This document shows positions 1-8,161 of a stretch of 21,347 nucleotides of DNA, piece after piece. The position numbers and the translations under genes were made by a program. Where the stretch lies: positions 1 to 21,347 of IMG/VR virus record IMGVR_UViG_3300023216_002983, one strand, 5' to 3'. How positions within the stretch are numbered: the first letter of the stretch is position 1; the number at the start of each line of letters is the position of its first letter. The notes under the pieces were generated by a model. The model did not search any database, had not been told where the DNA came from, and saw only the letters and a program-made list of their open reading frames with translations. Source of the stretch: a virus.

Positions 1-462
1 CTTGAGCAAGAGAATCTTATTTTGTTAGAAGGTTGGGCACGTGATGGACTGACCGATGAACAGATAGCACAAAGAATGGGTATAAGCACAACTACATTGT
101 ACAGGTGGAAAAGTGAGCATCGGGAGATTAGGGAGGCCATAAAAAAAGGGAAAGAAGTCGTTGATTTCGAAGTGGAAAACGCCTTATTAAGAAATGCTAG
201 AAAAGGTGATACGACAGCTCAAATATTTTGGTTAAAAAATAGGCGTCCTGATAAGTGGCGAGATAGTAGAGATAGAACAGATAGACAAGATAAGCTTATG
301 GCTGCTCAACTGCAAAAAGAAGAAATGCAAGCTAAGAAAACAGAAGTGGAAATAAAACTTGCTGAGGCTAAACTTGAGAAAATCAAAAATGGCACAACTC
401 AGACTACTGAAGATAAGTTGGATGAGTTGTTAGAGAAGATTAGTGGTGAATTGAATGATTAG
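1..462 (+). CDS. terS: Terminase small subunit (5' end cut by the window)
   Basis: The frame is open from base 1 and already looks like a terminase small subunit there (Leu-Glu-Gln-Glu-Asn then Gly-Trp-Ala-Arg-Asp-Gly-Leu). The TTG at 22 is therefore probably internal, and the real start lies a few codons upstream of the window. An N-terminal helix-turn-helix of resolvase type (GLTDEQIAQRMGIS followed by TTLYRWK) should bind the packaging (pac/cos) site. The middle part has the family-typical run KKGKEVVDFEVENALL, and the C-terminal third is a charged helix likely used for oligomerisation and contact with TerL. The gene overlaps the large subunit start by 8 bases, suggesting translational coupling. 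The role follows from the family and from the position directly before TerL. Confidence 0.9.
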   Translation, partial: LEQENLILLEGWARDGLTDEQIAQRMGISTTTLYRWKSEHREIREAIKKGKEVVDFEVENALLRNARKGDTTAQIFWLKNRRPDKWRDSRDRTDRQDKLMAAQLQKEEMQAKKTEVEIKLAEAKLEKIKNGTTQTTEDKLDELLEKISGELND

Positions 463-1687
463 TGATGTATACACTACTAAACAAATTCAAGTTTTGAATG
501 AAACGGTAAAGAAAGATTGGTTCATTACTTTGCTACATGGAGCTAAGCGATCAGGAAAGACAAAGATAAACAATGACTTATTTTTGTTTGAGTTAAGACG
601 TGTGCGCAAGATAGCAGATAAAGAAGGTATTAAAGAGCCAATGTATATTCTCGCTGGTGTATCAAGCGCCACTATTCAAAAGAATATTCTGCAAGAGCTT
701 TACAACATGTATAGCATTGAACCCAAATTTGATAAGCATAATAACTTTGTCTTGTTCGGTGTGAAGGTGGTTCAAGCATACACTGGAAACATTGGCGGTG
801 TCGGTGCTATTCGTGGCATGACGGCTCATGGTGCATATATCAATGAAGCTTCATTAGCTAAGCAAGAAGTATTTGCTGAAATCGTTTCTCGTTGTTCAGG
901 GACAGGCGCTAGGATATTGGGCGATACCAACCCTGATAATCCAGAGCATTGGCTAAAAAAGGAATATATCGACAATACAAGTGAAAATATCAAGGCGTTT
1001 CATTTTGAATTAGATGACAACACTTTTCTTTCTGATCGATACAGAGAAAACATTAAAGAGTCGACACCTAGCGGTATGTTCTACGATCGTGACATAAAAG
1101 GATTGTGGGTATCTGCTGAAGGCGTGGTATATCAAGACTTTGATGCGAGTAAGCATTACGTCCAATCGAATGAAATCCCTCAGTTATCCTCTTTCTATTG
1201 TGGAGTTGACTGGGGGTACGAACACTGGGGATCAATTGTTGTTATAGGCGAAACAGATAACGGAACAGCATATCTCATAGAAGAACATGCCACACAGTTT
1301 GAAGAAATTGATTATTGGGTAGAAATTGCCAAAGGTATTCAAGAGCGTTATGGCTCTAGGATACCTTTTTATTGTGATTCTGCCAGACCAGAACATGTTG
1401 CAAGGTTCAAACGTGAACGCATCGAAGCTTTCAATGCAGACAAAGCCAGATTAAGCGGCGTTGAATCTGTTGCTAAGAAGATTAAAGCGGATAAGCTTTT
1501 TATCTGTCGTGACAAAGTTAAGAAGTTTTCAAACGAAATTTATCAATATGTTTGGGATAAACGAAAAGGGGAACCAATCAAAGAATTTGATGATGTTCTT
1601 GATGCATTAAGATATGCAATTTACTCACACGAGTTGAAGAAAAGCAAAAAGGCTCAAATCGTCAGCAAAGTTAAATTCGGATTTTAA
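455..1687 (+). CDS. terL: Terminase large subunit (packaging ATPase and nuclease)
   Basis: Motor and headful/cos nuclease that pumps DNA into the procapsid through the portal. The N-terminal ATPase domain has a Walker A at residues 29-36 (GAKRSGKT) and a Walker B-like stretch near residue 130 (AYINEAS). The C-terminal RNase H-like nuclease has its usual acidic residues: Asp252 in GVDWGYEHWG, Asp308 in YCDSARPEH, and Asp379/Asp380/Asp383 in EFDDVLDALRYA. The length of 410 residues is typical of the SPP1 gp2/Terminase_3 (XtmB) type, and no domain looks broken. It overlaps terS by 8 bases and is followed after 13 bases by the portal gene, the standard packaging order. Confidence 0.96.
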   Translation: MISDVYTTKQIQVLNETVKKDWFITLLHGAKRSGKTKINNDLFLFELRRVRKIADKEGIKEPMYILAGVSSATIQKNILQELYNMYSIEPKFDKHNNFVLFGVKVVQAYTGNIGGVGAIRGMTAHGAYINEASLAKQEVFAEIVSRCSGTGARILGDTNPDNPEHWLKKEYIDNTSENIKAFHFELDDNTFLSDRYRENIKESTPSGMFYDRDIKGLWVSAEGVVYQDFDASKHYVQSNEIPQLSSFYCGVDWGYEHWGSIVVIGETDNGTAYLIEEHATQFEEIDYWVEIAKGIQERYGSRIPFYCDSARPEHVARFKRERIEAFNADKARLSGVESVAKKIKADKLFICRDKVKKFSNEIYQYVWDKRKGEPIKEFDDVLDALRYAIYSHELKKSKKAQIVSKVKFGF

Positions 1688-1700
1688 GAGAGGTGATATT

Positions 1701-3119
1701 GTGGCAATTGTAGTTAATAGACAGATAGCCGGTGACTTAAATAACCCATCTGCTGAGTTGCTTAATTTTTGTATCCAACAGCACATGATGGAATTGGCGA
1801 GACTAGAAAGGCTATCAGATTATTACGATGGTAAGCATGACATTCTTAATCGCAAAAAAGAAAATGATGCAGCGCCAAATAATAAAGTGTTGATCAACCA
1901 TGCGAAATATGTAGTGGATATGAACGTTGGTTTTATGGTGGGTAATCCGATTTCTTATGTATCTGAATCAGATAAGAACATATTACCAATCTTAGATGCT
2001 TACGACAGGATTGACATCGTTTCTCATGATACAGAATTAGAGAAAGACCTATCAACATTCGGTGTGGGTTATGAACTTGTGTATTTAAACAAGACAAAGG
2101 AAAACGATGGAACACAATTAGAAATCAAATGTATTGATCCTAGAGGGATCTTCTTGGTGACAGATGACACGGTAGATAAGAACCCTTTATTTGCAGTTCA
2201 TTATCAGCCTGTACTAACGCTACAAGGCGGCGTTGATCACTATGTGGTTAAGTATTACAACGACAATCGAGTGATTACGTATCACGCAAGCTCAAGAGGA
2301 TTTGGTGAATACTCACTAGTGGATGCCAAGCCACATTACTTCAAAGCAGTGCCAGTCATTGAGTATCGGAATAATGAAGAAAAGCAAGGTGACTTTGAAC
2401 AAGCCATTTCTTTGATTGATGCGTACAATCTACTCCAATCCGATCGACTAAACGACAAAGAGGCCTTTGTAGATGCAATTCTGTTTATTAGAGGATTTAC
2501 TTTAGAAGATGGTGATGGCGAGAAGTTGGCGAAAGAAAAGATGCTTCAAACGGCTGCAATGCCTAACGAAGTAGACGCAGGGTATCTTACTAAGGAATTA
2601 AACGAGGATGGCGTTAATCTTTTAAGATCAGCAATCCTTGACGATATCCATAAGATTACCTATGTACCTGATATGAATGATGAGAAGTTTTCTGGAAATG
2701 TTTCTGGTGAAGCTATGAAGTACAAACTGTTTGGCTTACTTCAGCTTATGTCGGTTAAATCACGTTATATGATTAAAGGTTTGAGAAAGCGCATGGAACT
2801 GTTTGAAACAATTTTGAAGGTTACAGACAATTCCGTTGATGCGCAAGGAACGAAGATCAAACTTAAGCCTAATTTACCTGTAAACACTAGCGATATCATC
2901 AATCAAATCGTCAGTGCTTACCAAGCTGGTATCTTACCGCTTAAAGTACTTCTGGGATGGTTGCCAGATATTGACGATGTGGACGAGGTGTTAAAACAGT
3001 TGAACCTTGAAAAAGAAGAAGCTATTGTGATGAACCAGAAAGCATTAGGTGTGCAAGCTGAAGATAGTCATTCGGATTTAGATGATGAGCCAGAGGAGGA
3101 CGAAGGGGATGAAAGCTAG
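1701..3119 (+). CDS. Portal protein, SPP1 gp6 type
   Basis: Predicted to form the dodecameric ring at one head vertex through which DNA enters and to which the neck binds. It uses a GTG start with AGAGGTGAT just upstream. The 472 residues match the SPP1 gp6-like portal family: an N-terminal part with LERLSDYYDGKHDILNRKK and NKVLINHAKYVVDMNVGFMVGNP, a central beta-rich wing/stem region, and a C-terminal part with SGNVSGEAMKYKLFGL followed by helices. The last 25 or so residues are very acidic (DDEPEEDEGDES), as is common in this family. The gene follows TerL and precedes the minor head protein. Its last 11 bases overlap the start of the next gene. Confidence 0.94.
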   Translation: MAIVVNRQIAGDLNNPSAELLNFCIQQHMMELARLERLSDYYDGKHDILNRKKENDAAPNNKVLINHAKYVVDMNVGFMVGNPISYVSESDKNILPILDAYDRIDIVSHDTELEKDLSTFGVGYELVYLNKTKENDGTQLEIKCIDPRGIFLVTDDTVDKNPLFAVHYQPVLTLQGGVDHYVVKYYNDNRVITYHASSRGFGEYSLVDAKPHYFKAVPVIEYRNNEEKQGDFEQAISLIDAYNLLQSDRLNDKEAFVDAILFIRGFTLEDGDGEKLAKEKMLQTAAMPNEVDAGYLTKELNEDGVNLLRSAILDDIHKITYVPDMNDEKFSGNVSGEAMKYKLFGLLQLMSVKSRYMIKGLRKRMELFETILKVTDNSVDAQGTKIKLKPNLPVNTSDIINQIVSAYQAGILPLKVLLGWLPDIDDVDEVLKQLNLEKEEAIVMNQKALGVQAEDSHSDLDDEPEEDEGDES

Positions 3120-3618
3120 GAAGAAACCGGTAGTAGTTGAAGTTGTACAACTAAAAATGCTATCTGCACGTTCTTATCGCAAATGCAAAGAATTTGTTGG
3201 TGAAGCATGGGTTGACCATAATAATATGCCGAATGGATTACCTGGTATTGAAACATTAGAAGGCACAATGGAAATATCTGACGGTGATTACATCATCAAA
3301 GGCGTTCATGGTGAGTTCTATCCATGTAAACCGGATATCTTTGAAGAAACTTACGACTTGATAAATGACGATGGTGCTAAAAATGTCGATGATTCTGACT
3401 ATGGCTTTTTATGGAATGGACCAGAAAAAACTTTGATAGTTAATGGACAAAAAGAAGAACGTATTACTAAAGCTGTAATCACTCTCGTACCATATCAAGT
3501 TGTAAAAGTAGAATTGGAAAAACTTATAACTATGCCAAATGTTGGTGTAATAGGCGAGGTGGATGTCGAAATAAAAGATATCGACTTCGATTCTGGTACA
3601 AGAGGATTGGCAGAGTAA
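3109..3618 (+). CDS. Phage protein of unknown function, apparently two-domain
   Basis: I chose the ATG at 3109 over 3082 because GAGGAGG at 3093-3099 sits at proper distance only from it; this gives 169 residues. Residues 1 to about 90 resemble a widespread small phage protein that begins MKARKKPVVVE and ends with a segment like GDYIIKGVHGEFYPCKPDIF. That family is normally around 100 residues and has no known function. Here a second part of roughly 75 residues follows (from about NDDGAKNVDDSDYG to GTRGLAE) that looks like a separate beta-rich unit. The gene starts inside the portal gene and lies before the minor head gene, a place where small accessory head genes occur. I infer no specific role. 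The reading frame is intact and has a strong ribosome binding site. Confidence 0.8.
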   Translation: MKARKKPVVVEVVQLKMLSARSYRKCKEFVGEAWVDHNNMPNGLPGIETLEGTMEISDGDYIIKGVHGEFYPCKPDIFEETYDLINDDGAKNVDDSDYGFLWNGPEKTLIVNGQKEERITKAVITLVPYQVVKVELEKLITMPNVGVIGEVDVEIKDIDFDSGTRGLAE

Positions 3619-3635
3619 AAAAAGGAGCTGATTAA

Positions 3636-4784
3636 ATGGCTCAAAAGAAACGCAAGCTATCCTACTGGGAACGACGTAACATCGACGCAGAACAAAAGAT
3701 AAACGATGGAGCAATCAAAGTTGAGGAAGCTGTAGCGAAGGCTTACAGGCAAGCACAGACTTACTTAACCCAAAAGGTTAGGAAGTTATTTGAACGCTCT
3801 CAACAACGGTCTGGGCTATCTGAGAATGAAGCTAAACAGATACTGAATCAAACAACATCAGTTGAAGAGTTAGCGGAGTTAAGAAAGCTATCCAAGCAGA
3901 TTAAGGATCCTGAGTTACAAGCTGCAGCAAAAAAACGATTGCAAGCATTAGCATTTAAAGAGCGTATCACTCGTGCAGAAGACTTGAAAGCCAAGTCTTT
4001 TTTAGTTTCTAAGCAAGTTGCAGATGTTCAGTTAGAAAAGCAGACAGAGTTCTATGTAGATGCTATTCACGAATCGTATCGTGAGGCAACGGCAGAATCA
4101 GTCATCCGAAAGGCGCAAGATAATGCCAAGAATGGCGTAGTTATTGAGGTATGGAATAAGAAGGATTATCAGTTTAAGGAACTATCGACCAGGTATACAA
4201 AGAACATCCTCGATAGCCACTGGCATGGATCGAATTATTCTAAACGGTTGTGGGGCGATACTGAAGCTTTAGCAGCAAGGTTGGAAGAATTGTTCACCGT
4301 TGAATCCATGACTGGCATGTCTGAGTTTGAAATGGCTAAGGCAATAGCTAGTGAATTTGACCGCTCAATAGGTGTTGCTAGGCGGTTGATACGCACGGAA
4401 GCTAATTACATGGCTAATCAAGCGAAACTCAAAGCGTGGCAAGATAACGGCGTAAAAGAGTACATGCTTGTTGCAGTCTTGGACTTACGAACATCTGATA
4501 TCTGTAAAGGAAAAGATCATAAAATATATCGAGTTTCTGAAGCTAAAGTAAATGGTGTTAGTGGTACGTATCCGCCTTTCCATCCTTGGTGCAGAACAAT
4601 AGCTATTATGTACAGCAAACGCACTCTTAAGCTGCCTAGAAATACTTTGGATCCTATCAGTGGCAAAGTCATTCCAATTAGAGGTGACACTACCTATAAC
4701 GAATGGATAGATAAGCTGAAAGAAAAGTATTCGGATGAAGAAATAAGAGAACAGAAAAGAAAAATAATGGGATTGAAAGCTTAG
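3636..4784 (+). CDS. Minor head protein, SPP1 gp7 / Mu gpF type
   Basis: Predicted to be packaged in small copy number with the portal and to assist head morphogenesis or DNA delivery, as SPP1 gp7 does. The ATG follows AAAAGGAG. The first 200 residues are mostly helical and charged. The C-terminal MuF-type domain carries the usual Cys/His-containing segment: Asp288-Ile-Cys in LRTSDICKGKDHKIY, then PPFHPWCRT around residues 315-323. The region just before it, RRLIRTEANYMANQAKL, is also typical. Length (382 residues) is in the normal range, and no C-terminal toxin or ADP-ribosyltransferase extension is present. The stop codon lies inside a terminator-like hairpin. Confidence 0.9.
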   Translation: MAQKKRKLSYWERRNIDAEQKINDGAIKVEEAVAKAYRQAQTYLTQKVRKLFERSQQRSGLSENEAKQILNQTTSVEELAELRKLSKQIKDPELQAAAKKRLQALAFKERITRAEDLKAKSFLVSKQVADVQLEKQTEFYVDAIHESYREATAESVIRKAQDNAKNGVVIEVWNKKDYQFKELSTRYTKNILDSHWHGSNYSKRLWGDTEALAARLEELFTVESMTGMSEFEMAKAIASEFDRSIGVARRLIRTEANYMANQAKLKAWQDNGVKEYMLVAVLDLRTSDICKGKDHKIYRVSEAKVNGVSGTYPPFHPWCRTIAIMYSKRTLKLPRNTLDPISGKVIPIRGDTTYNEWIDKLKEKYSDEEIREQKRKIMGLKA

Positions 4785-4803
4785 TCATTGACTAGGCTTT
4801 TTG
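4777..4803 (+). terminator. Intrinsic terminator-like hairpin after the minor head gene
   Basis: A 10-bp stem (AAGCTTAGTC pairing with GACTAGGCTT, one T-G wobble) with a three-base loop is followed by a run of Ts. The left arm includes the stop codon of the minor head gene. It lies within the late operon, so it probably lowers rather than ends transcription into the scaffold and capsid genes, unless a new promoter lies just downstream. Confidence 0.7.
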
Positions 4804-4885
4804 TCATGTCCAAGCGTGAAGACATTAAAAGCATCGGAAGTGCAAGCATTTATCCACTCTAAAAGATATGGAAGGAGTACAGAAC
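4804..4885 (+). promoter_or_regulatory. Untranslated leader before the scaffold-capsid genes
   Basis: This is the longest gap in the head region and has no plausible gene. It can form a small hairpin (ATGTC at 4806-4810 with GACAT at 4821-4825, loop CAAGCGTGAA). An AT-rich segment follows, then a weak AGTG/CACT pairing at about 4840-4858. A poor sigma-A-like pair can be drawn (TTGTCA at 4801 with ATTAAA 17 bases downstream), but the -10 is weak. It could be a promoter or a structured 5' leader controlling the two most abundant head products. Its function is not shown by the sequence alone. Confidence 0.35.
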
Positions 4886-5536
4886 ATGAAACACAAAAAA
4901 CTGTTGCCACTTAACCTACAATTCTTTACTGAAAAAGATGAATCAGATACTCCGGATGATTCTGAAACATCAAAACAGATTAATGTAGAAGAGTTGAGCG
5001 ACGAAGAGATTGCAGCAATCAAAGAGAAGTTTGGTTTCAAGGACGACAAAGAAGTTGACTCTATTGTCAAAAGTAAAAAGTCACGCTGGCAGAAAGAATT
5101 TGAAGAAGAAAAGAATGAAGCTGCCCGTTTGGCAAAGCTAAGTGAGGAAGAAAGACAAAAAGAATTGCTTAACAAAGATAAGTTGGAATTCGAAAAAGAA
5201 AAAGAAGCTTTTCGACAAGAACAATTATTTGTTGAAAAAGGCAATCAGTTACAGTCAATCGGAATCAGCAAAGAGTTAGCGGCACGTATCAAGGGTGACA
5301 CCGCAGAAGAAATTTTGGAAGATGTCAAAACATTCAAGAAAGCATGGGATGAAGCGCTAAAAGTTGCTGTTGATCAAGCGCTATTGAATTCAGTTGATTC
5401 GCCACTAGGTGCTAATACAACTTTGCCTGACATTAATCCGTTTGCTGCAGAAACCTTAAACCTTACTGAGCAAGGAAGATTGCTACGAGAAGATCCAGAA
5501 AAAGCCAAAGCCCTACAGGCATTAGCGAATAAATAG
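4886..5536 (+). CDS. Capsid scaffolding protein (DUF4355-like)
   Basis: Predicted to line the procapsid and guide major capsid protein assembly, then leave. The ATG at 4886 is preferred over 4868 because GGAAGGAG lies 8 or so bases before it; this gives 216 residues. The protein is highly charged and mostly coiled-coil (residues 30-120 are rich in Glu, Lys, Arg and Gln), as scaffolds are. It ends with a segment around NPFAAETLNLTEQGRLLREDPEKA, where these scaffolds often make their capsid contact. The N-terminus has the motif PLNLQFFT, closely matching MNLQYFAA at the start of the next gene product. Position immediately before the major capsid gene supports the call. Confidence 0.87.
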   Translation: MKHKKLLPLNLQFFTEKDESDTPDDSETSKQINVEELSDEEIAAIKEKFGFKDDKEVDSIVKSKKSRWQKEFEEEKNEAARLAKLSEEERQKELLNKDKLEFEKEKEAFRQEQLFVEKGNQLQSIGISKELAARIKGDTAEEILEDVKTFKKAWDEALKVAVDQALLNSVDSPLGANTTLPDINPFAAETLNLTEQGRLLREDPEKAKALQALANK

Positions 5537-5551
5537 AAAGTGGGAGAAAAA

Positions 5552-6586
5552 ATGGAAAAAAGTTTAATGAAAATGAACTTGCAGTATTTTGCTGCAAAAA
5601 CAAAAATCGAAGATGTCATTGTACCAGAAGTCTTCAACCGTTACGTTATTGAACGTACTGCTGAATTATCAGCGTTGTACCAATCAGGAATTGTTGTGAA
5701 AGACCCAGAATTAGATGCTTTGGCTACTGCTGGTGGTAAGTTGATCAACATGCCGTTTTGGCAAGATTTAACAGGCGACGATGAAGTGTTATCTGATACA
5801 GAATCATTGGCAACAGATAAAATCACTGCTGGTCAAGACGTTGCCGCTCTCTTGATGCGTGGTAAAGCTTGGAAAGTAAATGATTTATCTAAAGCATTGT
5901 CTGGTGACGATCCTATGCGTGCTATCGGTGACTTGGTTGCTGCTTATTGGGCACGCCGTCAACAAGCTACTTTGTTGAGCGTCTTAAAAGGTGTGTTTGG
6001 TGCCACAACTACTAAAATGGGCGACAATAGCTTAGATATTTCTGCTTTAACAGGTAACGATGCAGCATTCACTGGTGAAACATTCCTAGATGCTTCATAC
6101 AAATTAGGTGATGCAGAAGAAAAACTGACTGCCATTGCCGTTCATTCATCTGTATATGCTAACTTGCGTAAACAAAACTTGATTGAGTTCTTGCTAGATT
6201 CAAACAACACGAAAATCCCAACTTACATGGGTAAACGCGTGATCGTTGATGATGGTATGCCTAATTCTGGCGGAGTGTTCACATCTTACATCTTTGGCCA
6301 AGGGGCTATCGGTTTAGGTAACGGCGCTGCTCCAGTTCCAACAGAAACAGATCGTGATGCATTAGCTGGCGATGATATCTTGGTTAACCGCCAACATTTC
6401 TTATTGCATCCTCGTGGAGTTAAATTCACTAGCAAATCTGTCGCTGGCTCTTCTCCAACAAACACTGAGTTAGCTACTGGCGGTAACTGGGAACGTGTAT
6501 ACGAATCTAAAAATGTTCGTATCGTTCAATTCAAGCATAAATTATGGACACCGACTACTACGATCGCTGGTGGGACTGGCGAATAA
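5552..6586 (+). CDS. Major capsid protein (Gp13-like)
   Basis: Expected to be the HK97-fold shell subunit. I start at ATG 5552 rather than GTG 5540 because the GTG overlaps the GTGGGAG ribosome binding site; this gives 344 residues. The N-terminus has MNLQYFAAKTKIEDVIVPEVFNRYV, with an early motif shared with the scaffold. It continues with typical shell-protein features: a long segment with INMPFWQDLTGDDEVLSD, then KITAGQDVAALLMRGKAW, and a C-terminal FLLHPRGVKFTS. There is no sign of an N-terminal protease-cleaved delta domain of HK97 type, consistent with a separate scaffold gene. Codon use looks optimised for high expression. It is followed 11 bases later by the neck genes. Confidence 0.92.
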   Translation: MEKSLMKMNLQYFAAKTKIEDVIVPEVFNRYVIERTAELSALYQSGIVVKDPELDALATAGGKLINMPFWQDLTGDDEVLSDTESLATDKITAGQDVAALLMRGKAWKVNDLSKALSGDDPMRAIGDLVAAYWARRQQATLLSVLKGVFGATTTKMGDNSLDISALTGNDAAFTGETFLDASYKLGDAEEKLTAIAVHSSVYANLRKQNLIEFLLDSNNTKIPTYMGKRVIVDDGMPNSGGVFTSYIFGQGAIGLGNGAAPVPTETDRDALAGDDILVNRQHFLLHPRGVKFTSKSVAGSSPTNTELATGGNWERVYESKNVRIVQFKHKLWTPTTTIAGGTGE

Positions 6587-6597
6587 GGAGTGAAATC

Positions 6598-6924
6598 ATG
6601 GACGAGAAACGAGATGAAGTTATTTCAGTACTAGCTGAGCAATTGGAGATATCTCCTATCTCAGCAACAGTATTGATCGAGGACGCTGTCGCACTCGTCC
6701 TTGATTATACTGGTCGTGAAGCGATGATTGATAGTATGTGGGTATATGCAAGACAACTTGCAACAATCGCATACAACCAACAGGGCGCTGAAGGTGAAGC
6801 TTCAAGGTCTGAAGGCGGCGTATCGCAGTCTTTCTTGACCGATATTCCAGTCTCTATTCAACGTGGCTTGAACAGATTCCGAAAGGGAAAGGTTGTGAGT
6901 TACTATGCGCCTACTGAAGAATAA
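6598..6924 (+). CDS. Head-tail connector (HK97 gp6-like adaptor)
   Basis: Small, largely helical protein of 108 residues following the capsid gene, in the place and size range of the adaptor that binds under the portal. I start at ATG 6598, which has AAGGAG at 6584-6589; the frame is open further upstream but only inside the capsid gene. Helical N-terminal segments (EVISVLAEQLEISPISATVLIEDAVALVLDYTG) and a conserved-looking ...WVYARQLATIAYN helix fit the gp6-like connector family. It ends 20 bases into the next gene. The assignment rests mostly on gene order and fold type. Confidence 0.75.
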   Translation: MDEKRDEVISVLAEQLEISPISATVLIEDAVALVLDYTGREAMIDSMWVYARQLATIAYNQQGAEGEASRSEGGVSQSFLTDIPVSIQRGLNRFRKGKVVSYYAPTEE

Positions 6925-7255
6925 CCTACAAACTGTTTATCTAAAGAGGCGGAAAGTCACTCTTGACGAAGAAGCAGAAGAAATAATCACTTACCCATAT
7001 GATCCAATTGAGTTGCGAATGAATGTACAAGCGGCAAGCGGTACGGTAAACGCACAAATATACGGTAGTAAGCTTGAAACGATGAAAGCATGCAAATACC
7101 AGGGCGACAAAATAAACGAAGCGCAAAACGAATTAGACGGCATTTGCGTCTACGTTGGTAAAGATGAGGAACCAGACTTCACGATCAAATCTATCCAGAC
7201 ATTTTCGACGCACAAGAACATTACGCTAGAAAGGAATGATAATCGTGAGAGTTGA
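6905..7255 (+). CDS. Head closure protein (head-tail joining)
   Basis: 116-residue protein in the position of the head closure (stopper) protein that seals the connector and receives the tail. It is predicted to be beta-rich; the order of strands and the segment ITYPYDPIELRMNVQAASGTVNAQIYG resemble head-tail joining proteins of Firmicutes siphophages. Its start overlaps the previous gene by 20 bases and its end overlaps the next start by about 11, indicating translational coupling in the neck cluster. Confidence 0.72.
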   Translation: MRLLKNNLQTVYLKRRKVTLDEEAEEIITYPYDPIELRMNVQAASGTVNAQIYGSKLETMKACKYQGDKINEAQNELDGICVYVGKDEEPDFTIKSIQTFSTHKNITLERNDNRES

Positions 7256-7787
7256 AATCAAAGGCCTTGAAAGTTTACGGCGAAAAGTCAAAGCAATACC
7301 GCAAATCTTAGATGATGCGATGTGGGATGCGACTTTTGAAATCACTGAGTTGATCAAACAAGCTGCCGAATTGCGATTGTCGTCTAGCATGAAATATTCT
7401 AGTGGTGAATTGTTGGATAGTTTGAAAAACGAAGTCGTGATTAATGCACAAAACCAAATTGTTGGACGTGTCTGGTCCGACAAGCAAGAATCGCTATTTC
7501 GTGAAGTTGGTACTGGTCCTGTCGGTGAAGCTAGTCAAAAAGACTTACCAGAAGGATTTACACCAGTTTACTCGCAAACAGCATGGTTTATCCCAGCAAA
7601 AGATGTTGCAGTTGATTTGGAAGCTATATACGGTATTCCTCGTGTGACTGTTCAAGGTACAGACTTCTACATTACCAAAGGACAGCCAGCACGACCGTTC
7701 TTGTATCCTTCTTTAGTAGATTTGATCGGTGAAGCACCTGAAATCTACAAAGAACATGTACAACGCAAATTAAGGGAGTTGAAGTGA
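7245..7787 (+). CDS. Neck protein, HK97 gp10-like (tail completion)
   Basis: 180-residue protein that probably acts in head-tail connection or tail completion. I favour GTG 7245, which is 9 bases after AAGGA at 7231-7235, over the ATG at 7236, which directly abuts the ribosome binding site. The N-terminus VEIKGLESLRRKVKAIPQILDDAMWDAT and the central SGELLDSLKNEV and REVGTGPVG motifs are characteristic of the HK97 gp10 family. The C-terminal GQPARPFLYPSL segment is also typical. The length is longer than many members because of an insertion between REVGTGPVG and GQPARPFL. The stop overlaps the next start. Confidence 0.85.
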   Translation: MRVEIKGLESLRRKVKAIPQILDDAMWDATFEITELIKQAAELRLSSSMKYSSGELLDSLKNEVVINAQNQIVGRVWSDKQESLFREVGTGPVGEASQKDLPEGFTPVYSQTAWFIPAKDVAVDLEAIYGIPRVTVQGTDFYITKGQPARPFLYPSLVDLIGEAPEIYKEHVQRKLRELK

Positions 7788-8149
7788 TGGAACGAGTGAA
7801 TATGAAGACAGTCACTGTTGAAGTATTACAATCCGTTACTGCTATCAAGAAGATTGCTACGGACTATCCTTCGACATGGAATACTTTCCCGTTAGCTATC
7901 TATCGAACGGCCAACAAACCATATCAGATTGATTCGTTGGGCAACGAGTTACAAACAGATTGGACGATCACAGTTGAATTATACGGAGACAAAAGCCAGA
8001 CCAGTATTGCTGAAAGTGTTTTAAGTACATTCAGTGTTATTGGTTTTTCTGGTACCGCTAAAGATGCTAACACGGCTGATTTGAAGCGAATCATCGTTGA
8101 AGTAACAGCTGTAGTTGATAATGTTACGAAATACGTTTACAAAAAATAG
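7787..8149 (+). CDS. Tail terminator / tail completion protein
   Basis: 120 residues, starting at ATG 7787 with AAGGGAG at 7772-7778; the GTG at 7784 would be too close. It lies between the gp10-like gene and the major tail gene, exactly where the tail terminator (lambda gpU or SPP1 gp17 type) is found in siphophages. The mixed alpha/beta composition (TVEVLQSVTAIKK, then TDWTITVELYGDK, then IIVEVTAVVDN) fits that fold. Such a protein would cap the tail tube and bind the head. Recognition is by context and fold type rather than by strong motifs. Confidence 0.7.
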   Translation: MERVNMKTVTVEVLQSVTAIKKIATDYPSTWNTFPLAIYRTANKPYQIDSLGNELQTDWTITVELYGDKSQTSIAESVLSTFSVIGFSGTAKDANTADLKRIIVEVTAVVDNVTKYVYKK

Positions 8150-8161
8150 GAGGAATTACAC

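Noticed and set aside
4825-5244. Minus-strand open frame opposite the scaffold gene
   Set aside because: Ser/Phe-rich reverse image of a Glu/Lys-rich coiled coil; no start signal and no sense as a protein.
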